Below are positions 1-8,742 of a stretch of 23,345 nt of DNA, piece by piece. A program made the translations under genes and the position numbers. The number at the start of each line of letters is the position of its first letter. Position 1 is the first letter of the stretch. The stretch spans positions 1-23,345 of the forward strand of contig JBJORF010000071.1 in the NCBI GenBank assembly GCA_046049545.1. The letters are read 5' to 3'. The stretch is from Romeriopsis sp046049545. Lineage in GTDB: Bacteria > Cyanobacteriota > Cyanobacteriia > Leptolyngbyales > Leptolyngbyaceae. Below the pieces are notes generated by a model that had not been told where the DNA came from, searched no databases, and worked only from the letters and a program-made list of their open reading frames with translations.

Positions 1-48
1 GAAGGTCGCAACAGCACCATTACCGTCTGGGCCGTGAGCCGTGCTTAG
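1..48 (+). CDS. C-terminal fragment of an unidentified protein (truncated by window edge)
   Basis: Reading from base 1 gives 15 codons and then a TAG stop at 46-48. The encoded tail is EGRNSTITVWAVSRA. It looks like an ordinary protein C-terminus and it ends well before the next gene on the same strand, but it is too short to assign to a family. The start and most of the gene lie outside the window. It could also be chance reading through non-coding DNA. The 85 bases after it carry no other gene. Confidence 0.4.
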   Translation, partial: EGRNSTITVWAVSRA

Positions 49-133
49 TCTTGATGACTGAGCTATTTGGCTTCGACGAAAACCGATTCTGACTCAACTG
101 ACAGTCCGGCATTGATATCAAGGGGCGACAACG

Positions 134-1594
134 ATGAATGTTCAGTCACTATTTGCAGAACCCTGGTTTCGGTGGGTGGGCGGTTTAAGCCTGGGGATGC
201 CATTGATGATGCTCATGCTCACGGAGATCCTGGAGCAATTAAAGCGACTCAACTCGCCGCTAATCGAAGTGGTCAAATTATCGCGGCAATGGATTGTGCC
301 GTTAGCCGCTGCGATTTTACTGCTGCATGAAGTGATCGGGATACCGCTGGAGACACCGTTGCTGAAGTGTTTACGCACTGCGATTTGGTTGGCGATGATC
401 GTCGCAACGCTGTCAGCGATGAATGCGGTGATTTTTAAGCAGGCCAGTGAAGATTCTTGGCAAGCGAAAGTGCCGTCCATTTTGATTGACCTGGGCCGCA
501 CGGTGCTGGTGCTGGTGGGGCTGGCAATTATTTTCGCAAACGTCTGGGGGGCGGATCTGGGCGGGTTGCTGACGGCTTTGGGGGTCGGCTCGTTGGTTTT
601 GGGTTTGGCTTTGCAGGATTCGATGGGCAATTTATTTTCCGGCATTGCCTTGCTGTTTGAACGTCCATTTTCCGTTGGAGATTGGCTGGAAATTGAGGAA
701 AAAGTTGGGCGGGTGGTGTCGATTACTTGGCGATCGGTGCATCTGCGAACGCCCCAAGACAAGCTGATTATCGTACCGAACTCTGTCCTGGCGCAGGGGA
801 GCTTTTTCAATTACAGTCGCCCCAGTCCAATTCACGGGGAAGAGTTAGCAATTAGCTTTTCCTACGATGACCCACCGAATAAAGTGCTGGGAATTTTAGA
901 AGAAATTGCCCAAACCACTGAGGAAGTTTTAGTCACGCCCCCGCCAGTGGTGCAGATTCATTCCTACGACGACTTTTCGATCGGTTATATGTTGCGCTTT
1001 TTCGTCGCTGACTATAGCCATATGTCACGCATTAAGAGCAGCATTACCGGACGGATTTGGTACGCGGCCCAGCGCTATGGCTTGACCATGCCCTATCCAA
1101 TTCAGGCCGAAGCGCCATTGCTGGATTCTTCCACCAAGCAGCAATTGACGTTCCAGCAGATGATAGATGGCTTACAGGCATTGCCGAGTTTGAATGGGCT
1201 CTCCGCTGACATCCTGACCCGTCTAACCGAGCGTGCTGAACTGCATGAATATGGCCAGAATGAAGTCGCCTTGGCCCAAGGTGAACCGATCGCGGGCATT
1301 GCCTTAATTCTGCGCGGCAAAGCGGGGGTATTGGTACGCGAGGCGGATGAAACGCAGCAAATTGGCGAACTGGTCGCGGGTGACATTTTTGGCGAACGTC
1401 TGCTGCTCGGGCAGAGCGTCAGCGATCTCACCATCAAAGCGGGAGCCGACCTACAGGTATTACTGTTCGATGGCCACCACTTTCAAACACTACTAGAGCA
1501 AGTCCCTACCCTCGCCACCGTGATTAACGAAACGATGGAAGCCAGACGACGCACGATCAAACATCAGCCTCAACAAAATTCGCCAAGGCTGTAG
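134..1594 (+). CDS. MscS-family mechanosensitive ion channel with C-terminal cyclic-nucleotide-binding-like domain
   Basis: Predicted inner-membrane channel of 486 residues, about 200 longer than E. coli MscS because of an added C-terminal domain. Hydrophobic segments lie near residues 15-30, 52-72, 82-102 and 118-138. The MscS pore helix follows at about 140-175, rich in Gly and Ala, then the FERPFSVGDW stretch and the beta domain with the IIVPNS motif (212-217), typical of MscS. Residues about 365-470 resemble a cNMP-binding fold, with GDIFGE (416-421) where the phosphate-binding cassette would begin. The usual Pro-Arg-Ala part of that cassette is not visible, so nucleotide binding is doubtful. 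The ATG at 134 follows AAGGGG by about eight bases. The gene converges on topA with a 22-bp gap. Channel family is secure; ligand gating is inference. Confidence 0.9.
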   Translation: MNVQSLFAEPWFRWVGGLSLGMPLMMLMLTEILEQLKRLNSPLIEVVKLSRQWIVPLAAAILLLHEVIGIPLETPLLKCLRTAIWLAMIVATLSAMNAVIFKQASEDSWQAKVPSILIDLGRTVLVLVGLAIIFANVWGADLGGLLTALGVGSLVLGLALQDSMGNLFSGIALLFERPFSVGDWLEIEEKVGRVVSITWRSVHLRTPQDKLIIVPNSVLAQGSFFNYSRPSPIHGEELAISFSYDDPPNKVLGILEEIAQTTEEVLVTPPPVVQIHSYDDFSIGYMLRFFVADYSHMSRIKSSITGRIWYAAQRYGLTMPYPIQAEAPLLDSSTKQQLTFQQMIDGLQALPSLNGLSADILTRLTERAELHEYGQNEVALAQGEPIAGIALILRGKAGVLVREADETQQIGELVAGDIFGERLLLGQSVSDLTIKAGADLQVLLFDGHHFQTLLEQVPTLATVINETMEARRRTIKHQPQQNSPRL

Positions 1595-1616
1595 TTCAGG
1601 TAGACCTTAAATGGTG

Positions 1617-4391
1617 CTAATCCGTCTGAGTTGGCTTTGCCGCCGACTTGGCTGATTTTGTCGTGCTGCTTGTTTTCTTGGCCGCAGTCTTAGTTGTAGA
1701 TTTGGCTGTTGTGGATTTGGCTGTTGTGGATTTCTTCGCCGATGCTTTTGCGGTCGTTTTCTTCTCCGTAGTCTTCTTAGCTGTAGTTTTCTTCGCTGTC
1801 GAGCTCTTCGCTGCCGTGGATTTTTTCTTGCCCTTAACCGTGCCCGCTTTCGCTTCAAGCGCCGTGACGGCTTGCTCCATGGTCAGATCTTCTAGCGTTA
1901 CCCCTTCTGGCAAAGACGCATTTACCTTACCGTGTTTAATATAATTACCGTAGGGGCCTTCATAGACATTCACAGGTTCACCATCTGCTGGATGCGGCCC
2001 CATTTCTCGTAGGGGGGTAACCGATTTCTTGCCGCGCGTGGCTTTGGGTTGTGCCAGTAATTCCAGGGCACGTTCCAAGGTAATAGTCACGGGATCATCA
2101 TCACCCTTGAGCGATCGGTAATCTTTGCCGTTCTTGCCCTGATCATGAACCACATAAGGCCCAAATCGACCGAGGCTCGACTGCACTTTGCAGCCCGAAT
2201 CCGGGTGCATCCCCAATGTACGCGGCAAGGTGAGCAACCCCACGGCTTGTTCAAGGGTGATGTTTTCCGGCGTAACCCCCTTCGGCAGGGACGATCGCTT
2301 GGGTTTGGCTTTGCTGCCTTCCTCGATTTCACCGAGTTGGACATAGGGGCCGTACTGGCCCAGCAATACGTAGATCGCTTCGCCTGTATCGGGATGAAGA
2401 CCGAGCTTTTCAGGGCCGTCGATTTTTTGTTTGATTAAAACTTCGACCTGTTGAGCATCCAGATCCGCTGGAGTAAGACCATTCGGGATATTCGCTTTGA
2501 CGACTTCACCATCTTGATCAAGTTCTAAATAGGCACCATATTTCCCGATGCGAACTTTAGCGCAGAGATCAGCCAAGCTAATCGTCTTTGCATCGGTCGG
2601 GTCGATTTCGCTTTCCTGTTCTTGAACCTGAGTCTCCAAACCTTCATCGCCCAAATAGAACGACTTTAGGTAAGGCAACCATTCCGCTTCCCCGGTCGAA
2701 ATCTCGTCTAGGGTACGCTCCATGCGGGCCGTGAAACTGGTATCGACCAAATCCGGGAAATGCTGTTCCAAGAGCGAGGTCACCGCAAAGGCAGTGAAGG
2801 TCGGCACCATCGAGTTACCCACGGGCTGCACGTAGCCCCGATCGATCACCGTACCAATGATGCTGGCGTAGGTACTGGGGCGGCCAATCCCTTCGCTTTC
2901 CAGGGTTTTGACCAACGATGCTTCGGTAAAGCGGGCCGGCGGCTGGGTTTCGTGGCCGATCGCGTCGAGATTATGGCAATTGGCTTGATCGCCCGTTTTG
3001 AAGCTGGGCAGGATGATGTCCTGATCCTCGATCGCCGCATTCGGGTCATCGGATCCTTCAACGTAGGCGCGGAAAAACCCAGGGAAGTCAATCCGTTTCC
3101 CCGAAGCTCGGAAGACCGCATCTTCAACCCCGATTTGCAGCGTGATCTGAGTTTGGCGAGCATCGGCCATCTGGGTCGCCATGGTGCGCTTCCAGATTAA
3201 GTCATAGAGTTGAAATTCACGGCCACTCAATCCCGTTTCCTGGGGGGTGCGGAAGCTACTACCCGCCGGGCGAATTGCTTCGTGGGCTTCCTGGGCACCT
3301 TTGGATTTTGTCGTGTACTGGCGGGGCGCAGGGCTGAGATATTCTGGGCCGTACATCAATTCCACGCCCGATCGGGCCGCCGCGATCGCCTGCTGGGACA
3401 GATTTACCGAATCTGTCCGCATGTAGGTGATGTAGCCATTCTCATAGAGGCTCTGCGCCGTCCGCATGGTGTCACGGGCCGAAAGACCGAGTTTGCGGTT
3501 CGCTTCCTGCTGCAAGGTGGAGGTGATGAACGGCGGTGAGGGTTTGCGGGTGACGGGCTTTTCTTCTTGCTTGACGATCAACCAGGGGCGATCGCGCAGT
3601 CGGGCTTGCAGCGCCTCCGCTTCCTGCTGATTCAGCAGCACCACAGTTTTGCCCGCTGTGACCTGCCCCGTGTTTTCATCAAAGTCCGCACCAGTCGCGA
3701 CTTTCACCCCGCCCAGGCTGATCAACTTGGCTTCAAATTCCTGCTTGGCATTGTGCGCTGGGGCCAGCAACGCCTTCAAATCCCAGTAGGAACCTTGCTT
3801 AAAGGCCCGCCGCTGCCGCTCCCTCTCGACCAAAACCCGTACCGCAACGGATTGCACCCGACCCGCTGAGAGACCGTATTTGATTTTTTTCCACAGCAAT
3901 GGCGAGAGGGTGTAGCCGACTAAGCGATCGAGAATTCGACGGGTTTCCTGGGCGCGCACCAGCTTTTCGTCAACTTCGCGACAGTCTTTGATCGCCGCTT
4001 GGATCGCTTCCTGGGTGATCTCGTGGAACACCATCCGCTTTACAGGCACCTTCGGCTTGAGGATTTGCAGCAAGTGCCAGGAAATGCTCTCGCCCTCGCG
4101 GTCTTCGTCTGTCGCGAGGAGCAGCTCATCAGCATCCTTGAGCGCATCCTTGAGCGTTTTGACAATTTTCTTTTTGTCGTTGGGAATCAGGTAGATCGGG
4201 TCAAAGTCGGCCCGTACATCGACACCGAGTTCGCGCACACGCTTATCGGTAATGTCCTTTGGCACATCACTGGTCGATTGCGGCAAGTCCCGCACATGCC
4301 CCATCGAGGCTTCGACGCGATAGCCTTTGGGCAGATAGTTGCGGATGGTCTTGGCTTTGGTGGGGGATTCAACAATAACCAGTGTGGACAT
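1617..4391 (-). CDS. topA: DNA topoisomerase I (type IA, omega protein)
   Basis: Relaxes negative supercoils by single-strand passage. The start is placed at the ATG giving MSTLVIVESP, nine codons inside the longest open frame, because type IA enzymes begin at this TOPRIM strand. Length is 924 residues. TOPRIM shows Glu9 and the acidic ATDEDREGE motif (D95, D97, E99). The catalytic tyrosine is Tyr323 in ITYMRTDS. GLSAGRVQS (about 173-181) belongs to the type IA core. Residues about 590-850 carry repeated C-terminal modules of the form LGxHPxxGxxxxxxxGxxGPYVxxG, in place of the Cys4 zinc fingers of E. coli TopA. The last ~70 residues are Lys/Thr/Ser/Ala repeats ending PTQTD, probably a DNA-binding tail. 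It is divergent from ndhB across a 323-bp region. Confidence 0.97.
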   Translation of the reverse strand: MSTLVIVESPTKAKTIRNYLPKGYRVEASMGHVRDLPQSTSDVPKDITDKRVRELGVDVRADFDPIYLIPNDKKKIVKTLKDALKDADELLLATDEDREGESISWHLLQILKPKVPVKRMVFHEITQEAIQAAIKDCREVDEKLVRAQETRRILDRLVGYTLSPLLWKKIKYGLSAGRVQSVAVRVLVERERQRRAFKQGSYWDLKALLAPAHNAKQEFEAKLISLGGVKVATGADFDENTGQVTAGKTVVLLNQQEAEALQARLRDRPWLIVKQEEKPVTRKPSPPFITSTLQQEANRKLGLSARDTMRTAQSLYENGYITYMRTDSVNLSQQAIAAARSGVELMYGPEYLSPAPRQYTTKSKGAQEAHEAIRPAGSSFRTPQETGLSGREFQLYDLIWKRTMATQMADARQTQITLQIGVEDAVFRASGKRIDFPGFFRAYVEGSDDPNAAIEDQDIILPSFKTGDQANCHNLDAIGHETQPPARFTEASLVKTLESEGIGRPSTYASIIGTVIDRGYVQPVGNSMVPTFTAFAVTSLLEQHFPDLVDTSFTARMERTLDEISTGEAEWLPYLKSFYLGDEGLETQVQEQESEIDPTDAKTISLADLCAKVRIGKYGAYLELDQDGEVVKANIPNGLTPADLDAQQVEVLIKQKIDGPEKLGLHPDTGEAIYVLLGQYGPYVQLGEIEEGSKAKPKRSSLPKGVTPENITLEQAVGLLTLPRTLGMHPDSGCKVQSSLGRFGPYVVHDQGKNGKDYRSLKGDDDPVTITLERALELLAQPKATRGKKSVTPLREMGPHPADGEPVNVYEGPYGNYIKHGKVNASLPEGVTLEDLTMEQAVTALEAKAGTVKGKKKSTAAKSSTAKKTTAKKTTEKKTTAKASAKKSTTAKSTTAKSTTKTAAKKTSSTTKSAKSAAKPTQTD
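1619..1835 (-). repeat. Low-complexity coding repeats in the topA tail
   Basis: This stretch encodes the Lys/Thr/Ser/Ala-rich C-terminal tail of TopA. The DNA itself is repetitive: a 15-base unit GATTTGGCTGTTGTG occurs twice in tandem at about 1699-1728 (plus-strand sense), encoding TTAKS-type repeats. Such tracts change length easily by slippage. Confidence 0.6.
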
Positions 4392-4714
4392 AGCGCTTGC
4401 GTTCTCTATAAGTTCCAACAGGAGGACGATTTTAATGGGGGTGCGATCGCCCCTGTCTCAAATTAAACCCAATTCATCGTAGCCATTCACGGGCAAGATC
4501 GAATTCGCATATCTATATATATGCAGAAGTCGCGCAGTCAGAAAACAAGTTTTTGGAAGAATTACGTTTTGGATCCAAATTTCGGGGCCCCGCGATCGGC
4601 CCGAGGTATTGGGATCACTCAATCCTATGCCGCTAAAACTCTCTGATGCTAGAAAGCCGCCACAAGGCCGGAAGCACGGTAAAATCAAGCAAACAGACCT
4701 GAAGCCGCTGACGT
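4392..4714. promoter_or_regulatory. Divergent topA/ndhB intergenic region with several palindromes
   Basis: There is no gene here; the region must hold the leftward topA and rightward ndhB promoters. Palindromic elements visible are: GGGGGTGCGATCGCCCC (4437-4453, a HIP1 site extended by G and C runs); GCATAT-N6-ATATGC (4507-4524), AT-rich and able to supply a TATAGATATG-type -10 region for topA on the minus strand; TTTGGATCCAAA (4568-4579); and CGGGGCCCCG (4583-4592). A TAAAAT hexamer at 4680-4685 lies 29 bases before the ndhB start and could be its -10, but no good -35 partner is seen. Confidence 0.45.
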
Positions 4715-6307
4715 ATGGATTTTGCAACCTTGGCTGCGCAGTTGAATGCGGGCACGATTTTGCCGGAAGGGATTGTCATCGCGACGATCATGACGGTAAT
4801 CATTACAGACTTAATCATCGGGCGATTGCGCTCAACCAAAATCACGCCTTACCTGGCGATCGGCGGGTTGCTGATTTCGGTGGTGGCGCTGGTGGCTCAG
4901 TGGGGCATGGCGAACCCGATTGGCTTCCTGGGCGCATTCAACGCCGATGCCATGAGCATCGTCTTCCGGGGGATCGTCGTCCTATCGGCGGTCGGGACGA
5001 TCTTGATGTCGATTCGTTATGTGGATCAGTCGGGGACGGCCTTGGCGGAGTTCATTACGATTTTGCTGACGGCTTGCTTGGGCGGGATGCTCTTGAGCGG
5101 CGCGGACGAACTGGTGATGGTATTCGTCGCGCTGGAAACCTTGAGTATTTCGTCCTACCTGTTGACGGGGTACACCAAACGCGATCCCCGATCGAATGAA
5201 GCCGCGTTGAAATATCTGCTGATTGGGGCTTCGAGTTCGGCGATTTTCCTGTATGGCTCTTCGTTGCTCTATGGTTTGTCGGGGGGTGAGACACGCCTGA
5301 GCGCGATCGCAACTCAGATTGCTGCGGCAGGCTTGAGTCAATCGATCGGTCTGGTGATTGCGCTAGTGTTCGCGATCGCGGGGGTGGCCTTCAAGATGGG
5401 TGCAGTGCCCTTCCACCAATGGACACCGGATGTCTATGAAGGGTCGCCGACTCCCGTGGTGGCGTTCCTATCCGTCGGTTCCAAGGCGGCGGGTTTTGCG
5501 CTGGCGATTCGGTTGCTGGTGACGGCGTTCCCGATGGTGATTGGCGAATGGCACTTTGTGATGACGGCTCTGGCGATTCTGAGTATGGTGCTGGGTAACG
5601 TCGTGGCCTTGGCTCAGACCAGCATGAAGCGACTGTTGGCCTACTCCTCGATCGGGCAGGCCGGCTTCATCATGATTGGCCTGGTGGTGGGGACAAATGC
5701 CGGTTATGCCAGCATGATGTTCTACCTGATTGCTTACTTGATGATGAACTTGGGGGCGTTCACCTGTGTCATCTTGTTCTCCCTGCGGACAGGAACGGAT
5801 CAAATCAGCGAATACTCCGGTCTGTATCAGAAAGACCCACTGCTGACCTTGGCTTTGTCGATTTGTTTGCTGTCTTTAGGTGGGATTCCGCCGCTGGTGG
5901 GTTTCTTCGGGAAGCTGTATCTGTTCTGGGCGGGTTGGCAGGCGGGGGCTTACGGCTTAGTGCTGCTGGGCTTGGTGACGAGCGTGATCTCGATTTACTA
6001 CTACATCCGCGTGGTGAAGATGATGGTGGTGAAGGAGCCGCAGGAAATGTCCGAAGCGGTGATCAACTATCCCGCGATCGACTGGAACTTAGGGGGGATG
6101 CGGCCGTTGCAAGTCGGTTTGATTGTCTCCTTGGTCGCAACTTCAATCTTCGGCATCCTGTCGAATCCGCTGTTTAACCTCACCACTAGCGCCGTGGCGA
6201 ATACACCAATGTTGCAGTCCGTAGCGGTCAACTCGGATGTTAAGTCGCAGCCAGTGCGGGCTGCGACTGATGAAGCGGCATTGGTGAGTCTGGTGATCCC
6301 GGAGTAA
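4715..6307 (+). CDS. ndhB: NAD(P)H-quinone oxidoreductase subunit 2 (NdhB)
   Basis: Membrane subunit of the cyanobacterial NDH-1 complex. It is homologous to NuoN and to Mrp-type antiporters, and serves respiration, cyclic electron flow around photosystem I and CO2 uptake. Length is 530 residues, usual for NdhB, and nearly the whole chain is hydrophobic helices. The start ATG gives MDFATLAAQLNAGTILPEGI, matching the conserved NdhB beginning. Charged residues needed for proton translocation in this family are present: E141 in FVALETLSIS, K227 in FKMGAVPFHQWTPDVYEG and K257 in SVGSKAAG, which correspond by motif to NuoN E133, K217 and K247. The last ~60 residues are more polar. A carotenoid oxygenase gene follows after 3 bp, so the two are probably cotranscribed. 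Confidence 0.97.
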   Translation: MDFATLAAQLNAGTILPEGIVIATIMTVIITDLIIGRLRSTKITPYLAIGGLLISVVALVAQWGMANPIGFLGAFNADAMSIVFRGIVVLSAVGTILMSIRYVDQSGTALAEFITILLTACLGGMLLSGADELVMVFVALETLSISSYLLTGYTKRDPRSNEAALKYLLIGASSSAIFLYGSSLLYGLSGGETRLSAIATQIAAAGLSQSIGLVIALVFAIAGVAFKMGAVPFHQWTPDVYEGSPTPVVAFLSVGSKAAGFALAIRLLVTAFPMVIGEWHFVMTALAILSMVLGNVVALAQTSMKRLLAYSSIGQAGFIMIGLVVGTNAGYASMMFYLIAYLMMNLGAFTCVILFSLRTGTDQISEYSGLYQKDPLLTLALSICLLSLGGIPPLVGFFGKLYLFWAGWQAGAYGLVLLGLVTSVISIYYYIRVVKMMVVKEPQEMSEAVINYPAIDWNLGGMRPLQVGLIVSLVATSIFGILSNPLFNLTTSAVANTPMLQSVAVNSDVKSQPVRAATDEAALVSLVIPE

Positions 6308-6310
6308 CCC

Positions 6311-7735
6311 ATGGTCGTCAGTCCAGCGCCCGCCAAACCCCTCGCACCATGGTCAAAGGCCGTTTTGCCCACAGCAACCGAGTTTCCCTTAACCCCGTTG
6401 CCGTTGATCTCCGGAACATTGCCAGCGGGACTCCAGGGATCGCTTTATCGCAATGGGCCAGGACGCTTGGAGCGCGGTGGGCAGCGGATGGGCCATTGGT
6501 TTGATGGCGATGGGGCGATTTTGGCGGTGCATTTTGCGAATGGTCAAGCGCGGGCGACCTATCGCTATGTGCAGACAGCGGGCTATCAGGCGGAAGAACA
6601 GGCCGATCGGTTGATCTACGGCAACTACGGCATGGCTCCCCCGGGCCCCTGGTGGCAACGCTTCGGTAAGACGCTGAAGAATGTTGCAAATACTTCGGTG
6701 ATGGTGTTTGACGATCGGCTCTGGGCATTGTGGGAAGGTGCGCAACCGCATCGATTGGATTTGGAGACCTTGGCGACGGTGGGTTTGGATCAGGTGCCTG
6801 GGCTGAATCCTAAACTGCCGTACTCAGCCCACCCCAAAATTGATCCAGTTACAGGCGAGATCTACAACTTTGGCGTGACCTACGGCGCGAAAGCCACCCT
6901 GCATCTGTACCGTCACGATCGGCAGGGCAAGCTCCTCCAGCAAAGTCAGCTTGTTTTGCCCGGAACGACGATGGTGCATGACTTTGCCCTAGCAGGTAAC
7001 TATTTGGTGTTCTGTTTGCCACCGCTGCGGGTGAATCCGTTGCCCTTGCTGCTCAATCTCAAGGGGTTCAGTGAAGCGGTAGAGTGGCAGCCGGCGTTAG
7101 GGACGACGATTCTGGTGTTTGATCGGGCCACCCTCGAATTGGTTAGCCAAACTGTGGCCGAGCCTTGGTATCAATGGCATTTCGGCAATGGGTTTGCGGA
7201 TCAGGACGGCAATCTGGCGCTGGATCTGGTGCGCTACGAAGATTTTTCTACCAATCAATTTCTAAAGGAAATTGCGATGGGTTCAGTGCAGCAGGTGGTC
7301 GCGGGTCATCTTTATCGGATGCGGCTGAATCCTTTGACTGGGGAAGTGTTGGGTTCGGAACAACTCAGCGATCGCATGGTGGAGTTTCCCACTGTGCCTC
7401 CGGCGCAAGTCGCTCAGGCGGCACGTTACACTTACCTTTCGCTGGGTCAGGACGATCTGCTCGGGACGATCGGGCGCTACGACGATCAAACCAATACGAT
7501 GACCATTGCCCCAATTCCCGGCCATTGCTATGGGATGGAGCCGATTTTCGTCGCAGACCGATCGCGGGGGATTGATCAGGGCTGGGTGCTGACGGTTGTG
7601 TTCGATAGTGAGCGTGATTGCTCGGAAGTTTGGATTTTTGACAGTGAACAGATGGCCGCACCACCGATCGCCCGTTTAGCCCTGCCGCAGATTATCCCGA
7701 TCGGATTTCACGGCACTTGGCATGATACCCACTAA
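6311..7735 (+). CDS. Carotenoid-cleaving oxygenase (RPE65 / apocarotenoid oxygenase family)
   Basis: Non-haem iron dioxygenase that cleaves a double bond of a carotenoid or apocarotenal to give aldehydes or ketones. Length is 474 residues, close to the 490 of the Synechocystis apocarotenal oxygenase. The four iron-binding histidines are all seen: H174 (SAHPK), H223 (MVHDF), H290 (WHFGN) and H467 (GFHGTWHD). The second-sphere acids fit E142 (LWEG), E358 (VEFP) and E410 (GMEP). The N-terminal part has the family's SLYRNGPG and HWFDGDG motifs. There is no signal peptide. Substrate (beta-apocarotenals, full carotenoids or lignostilbenes) cannot be read from sequence. It starts 3 bp after ndhB; the ribosome-binding GGAG lies inside the ndhB end. 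fghA follows 15 bp downstream. Confidence 0.93.
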   Translation: MVVSPAPAKPLAPWSKAVLPTATEFPLTPLPLISGTLPAGLQGSLYRNGPGRLERGGQRMGHWFDGDGAILAVHFANGQARATYRYVQTAGYQAEEQADRLIYGNYGMAPPGPWWQRFGKTLKNVANTSVMVFDDRLWALWEGAQPHRLDLETLATVGLDQVPGLNPKLPYSAHPKIDPVTGEIYNFGVTYGAKATLHLYRHDRQGKLLQQSQLVLPGTTMVHDFALAGNYLVFCLPPLRVNPLPLLLNLKGFSEAVEWQPALGTTILVFDRATLELVSQTVAEPWYQWHFGNGFADQDGNLALDLVRYEDFSTNQFLKEIAMGSVQQVVAGHLYRMRLNPLTGEVLGSEQLSDRMVEFPTVPPAQVAQAARYTYLSLGQDDLLGTIGRYDDQTNTMTIAPIPGHCYGMEPIFVADRSRGIDQGWVLTVVFDSERDCSEVWIFDSEQMAAPPIARLALPQIIPIGFHGTWHDTH

Positions 7736-7750
7736 ACACTTCCCAACCCA

Positions 7751-8608
7751 ATGACCACAACACTTGAGCGAAAATCCCAGCAGGCTTGTTTTGGCGGCAC
7801 GATCGGGATGTATCGTCATACCTCGGCAGTCTGTAACTGTGAGATGAATTTTTCGCTCTATTTACCACCGCAAGCGCTGCCACCTCGGGCCGAAAAATAT
7901 CGGGTTCCGGTTTTATATTTTCTGTCGGGCTTGACTTGCACCGAGGAGAATTTCACAACGAAAGCGGGGGCTTATCAATTTGCGGCGCAGTATGGTGTGG
8001 CGATCGTTGCGCCCGATACCAGTCCGCGTGGGGCTGATGTCCCAGATGATGCGGGTTGGGATCTGGGCATGGGCGCGGGCTTTTACGTTGATGCGACACA
8101 GGCTCCTTGGTCGGCGAACTATCAAATGTATCGCTATGTGGTGTCCGAGTTGCCGGAGTTGATTGCGGCAAATTTTGCGGTAGATGCGGCCCGCCAAGGG
8201 ATCTTTGGGCATTCCATGGGGGGACATGGGGCGTTGGTTTGTGCCTTGCGGAACCCCGATCGTTTCAGATCAGTTTCCGCCTTTGCCCCGATCGTTGCAC
8301 CGAGTCAGGTGGCTTGGGGGGAGAAGGCATTGGGGGCGTATTTAGGGGAAGATCGATCGGCTTGGCTGGATTATGATGCGACGGCTTTGGTAGCGAAATC
8401 GGGGTTTCCGGGGGAGATTTTGATTGATCAGGGAATGGAGGATTCGTTTTTATCGAATCAGCTTAAACCGGAGCTGTTTGAAATGGCTTGCCAATCCGTT
8501 GGACAACCGTTGCAGTTGCGGCGGCAAGCGGGGTATGACCACAGTTATTTTTTTATTGCGACGTTTATCGGCGACCACATCCGTCACCACGCAGCGGTTT
8601 TGGCATAA
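7751..8608 (+). CDS. fghA: S-formylglutathione hydrolase
   Basis: Cytoplasmic alpha/beta hydrolase of the esterase D family that splits S-formylglutathione to formate and glutathione, the last step of glutathione-dependent formaldehyde detoxification. Length is 285 residues, typical. The nucleophile is Ser155 in GHSMGGHGAL, the acid is probably Asp231 in DQGMEDSFL and the base is His264 in GYDHSYFFI. The LSGLTCTEENF motif (59-68) and the ending FIGDHIRHHA are also diagnostic of this family. It is the third gene of a tight rightward run after ndhB and the carotenoid oxygenase. The partner alcohol dehydrogenase (AdhC) is not in this window. A large inverted-repeat element follows the stop codon. 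Confidence 0.95.
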   Translation: MTTTLERKSQQACFGGTIGMYRHTSAVCNCEMNFSLYLPPQALPPRAEKYRVPVLYFLSGLTCTEENFTTKAGAYQFAAQYGVAIVAPDTSPRGADVPDDAGWDLGMGAGFYVDATQAPWSANYQMYRYVVSELPELIAANFAVDAARQGIFGHSMGGHGALVCALRNPDRFRSVSAFAPIVAPSQVAWGEKALGAYLGEDRSAWLDYDATALVAKSGFPGEILIDQGMEDSFLSNQLKPELFEMACQSVGQPLQLRRQAGYDHSYFFIATFIGDHIRHHAAVLA

Positions 8609-8617
8609 CAGTTTCGG

Positions 8618-8731
8618 CGTAGGGTGCGTTGTCCTGGAAGGCAACGCACCGCCAATCCCGCAGATCCAATCAGGTCGATCGGTAATAACAATCATCGCGG
8701 TGCGTTTTGCGTTGCAGAAACGCACCCTACG
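8618..8731. repeat. Nested inverted-repeat element between convergent fghA and hemA
   Basis: A perfect 13-bp terminal inverted repeat, CGTAGGGTGCGTT at 8618-8630 and its complement at 8719-8731, bounds 114 bp. Each half also folds by itself: GGTGCGTTG (8623-8631) pairs with CAACGCACC (8642-8650), and GGTGCGTTT (8699-8707) pairs with AAACGCACC (8718-8726). An inner 10-bp pair joins 8643-8652 with 8697-8706. The GTAGGGTGCGTT core resembles dispersed palindromic repeats common between cyanobacterial genes. It has no ORF, so it is MITE-like or REP-like. It may also serve as a bidirectional terminator, being only 9 bp from the fghA stop and 11 bp from the hemA stop. Confidence 0.8.
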
Positions 8732-8742
8732 GTTTGATGGTT

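Noticed and set aside
142..810. 222-residue open frame antisense to the MscS gene
   Set aside because: It is a shadow of the channel gene: no family features, Ser/Arg-rich composition typical of an antisense frame, and complete overlap with a well-supported gene.
8618..8731. Insertion sequence remnant
   Set aside because: There are inverted ends but no open frame or transposase fragment inside the 114 bp, so it is called a MITE/REP-like repeat.
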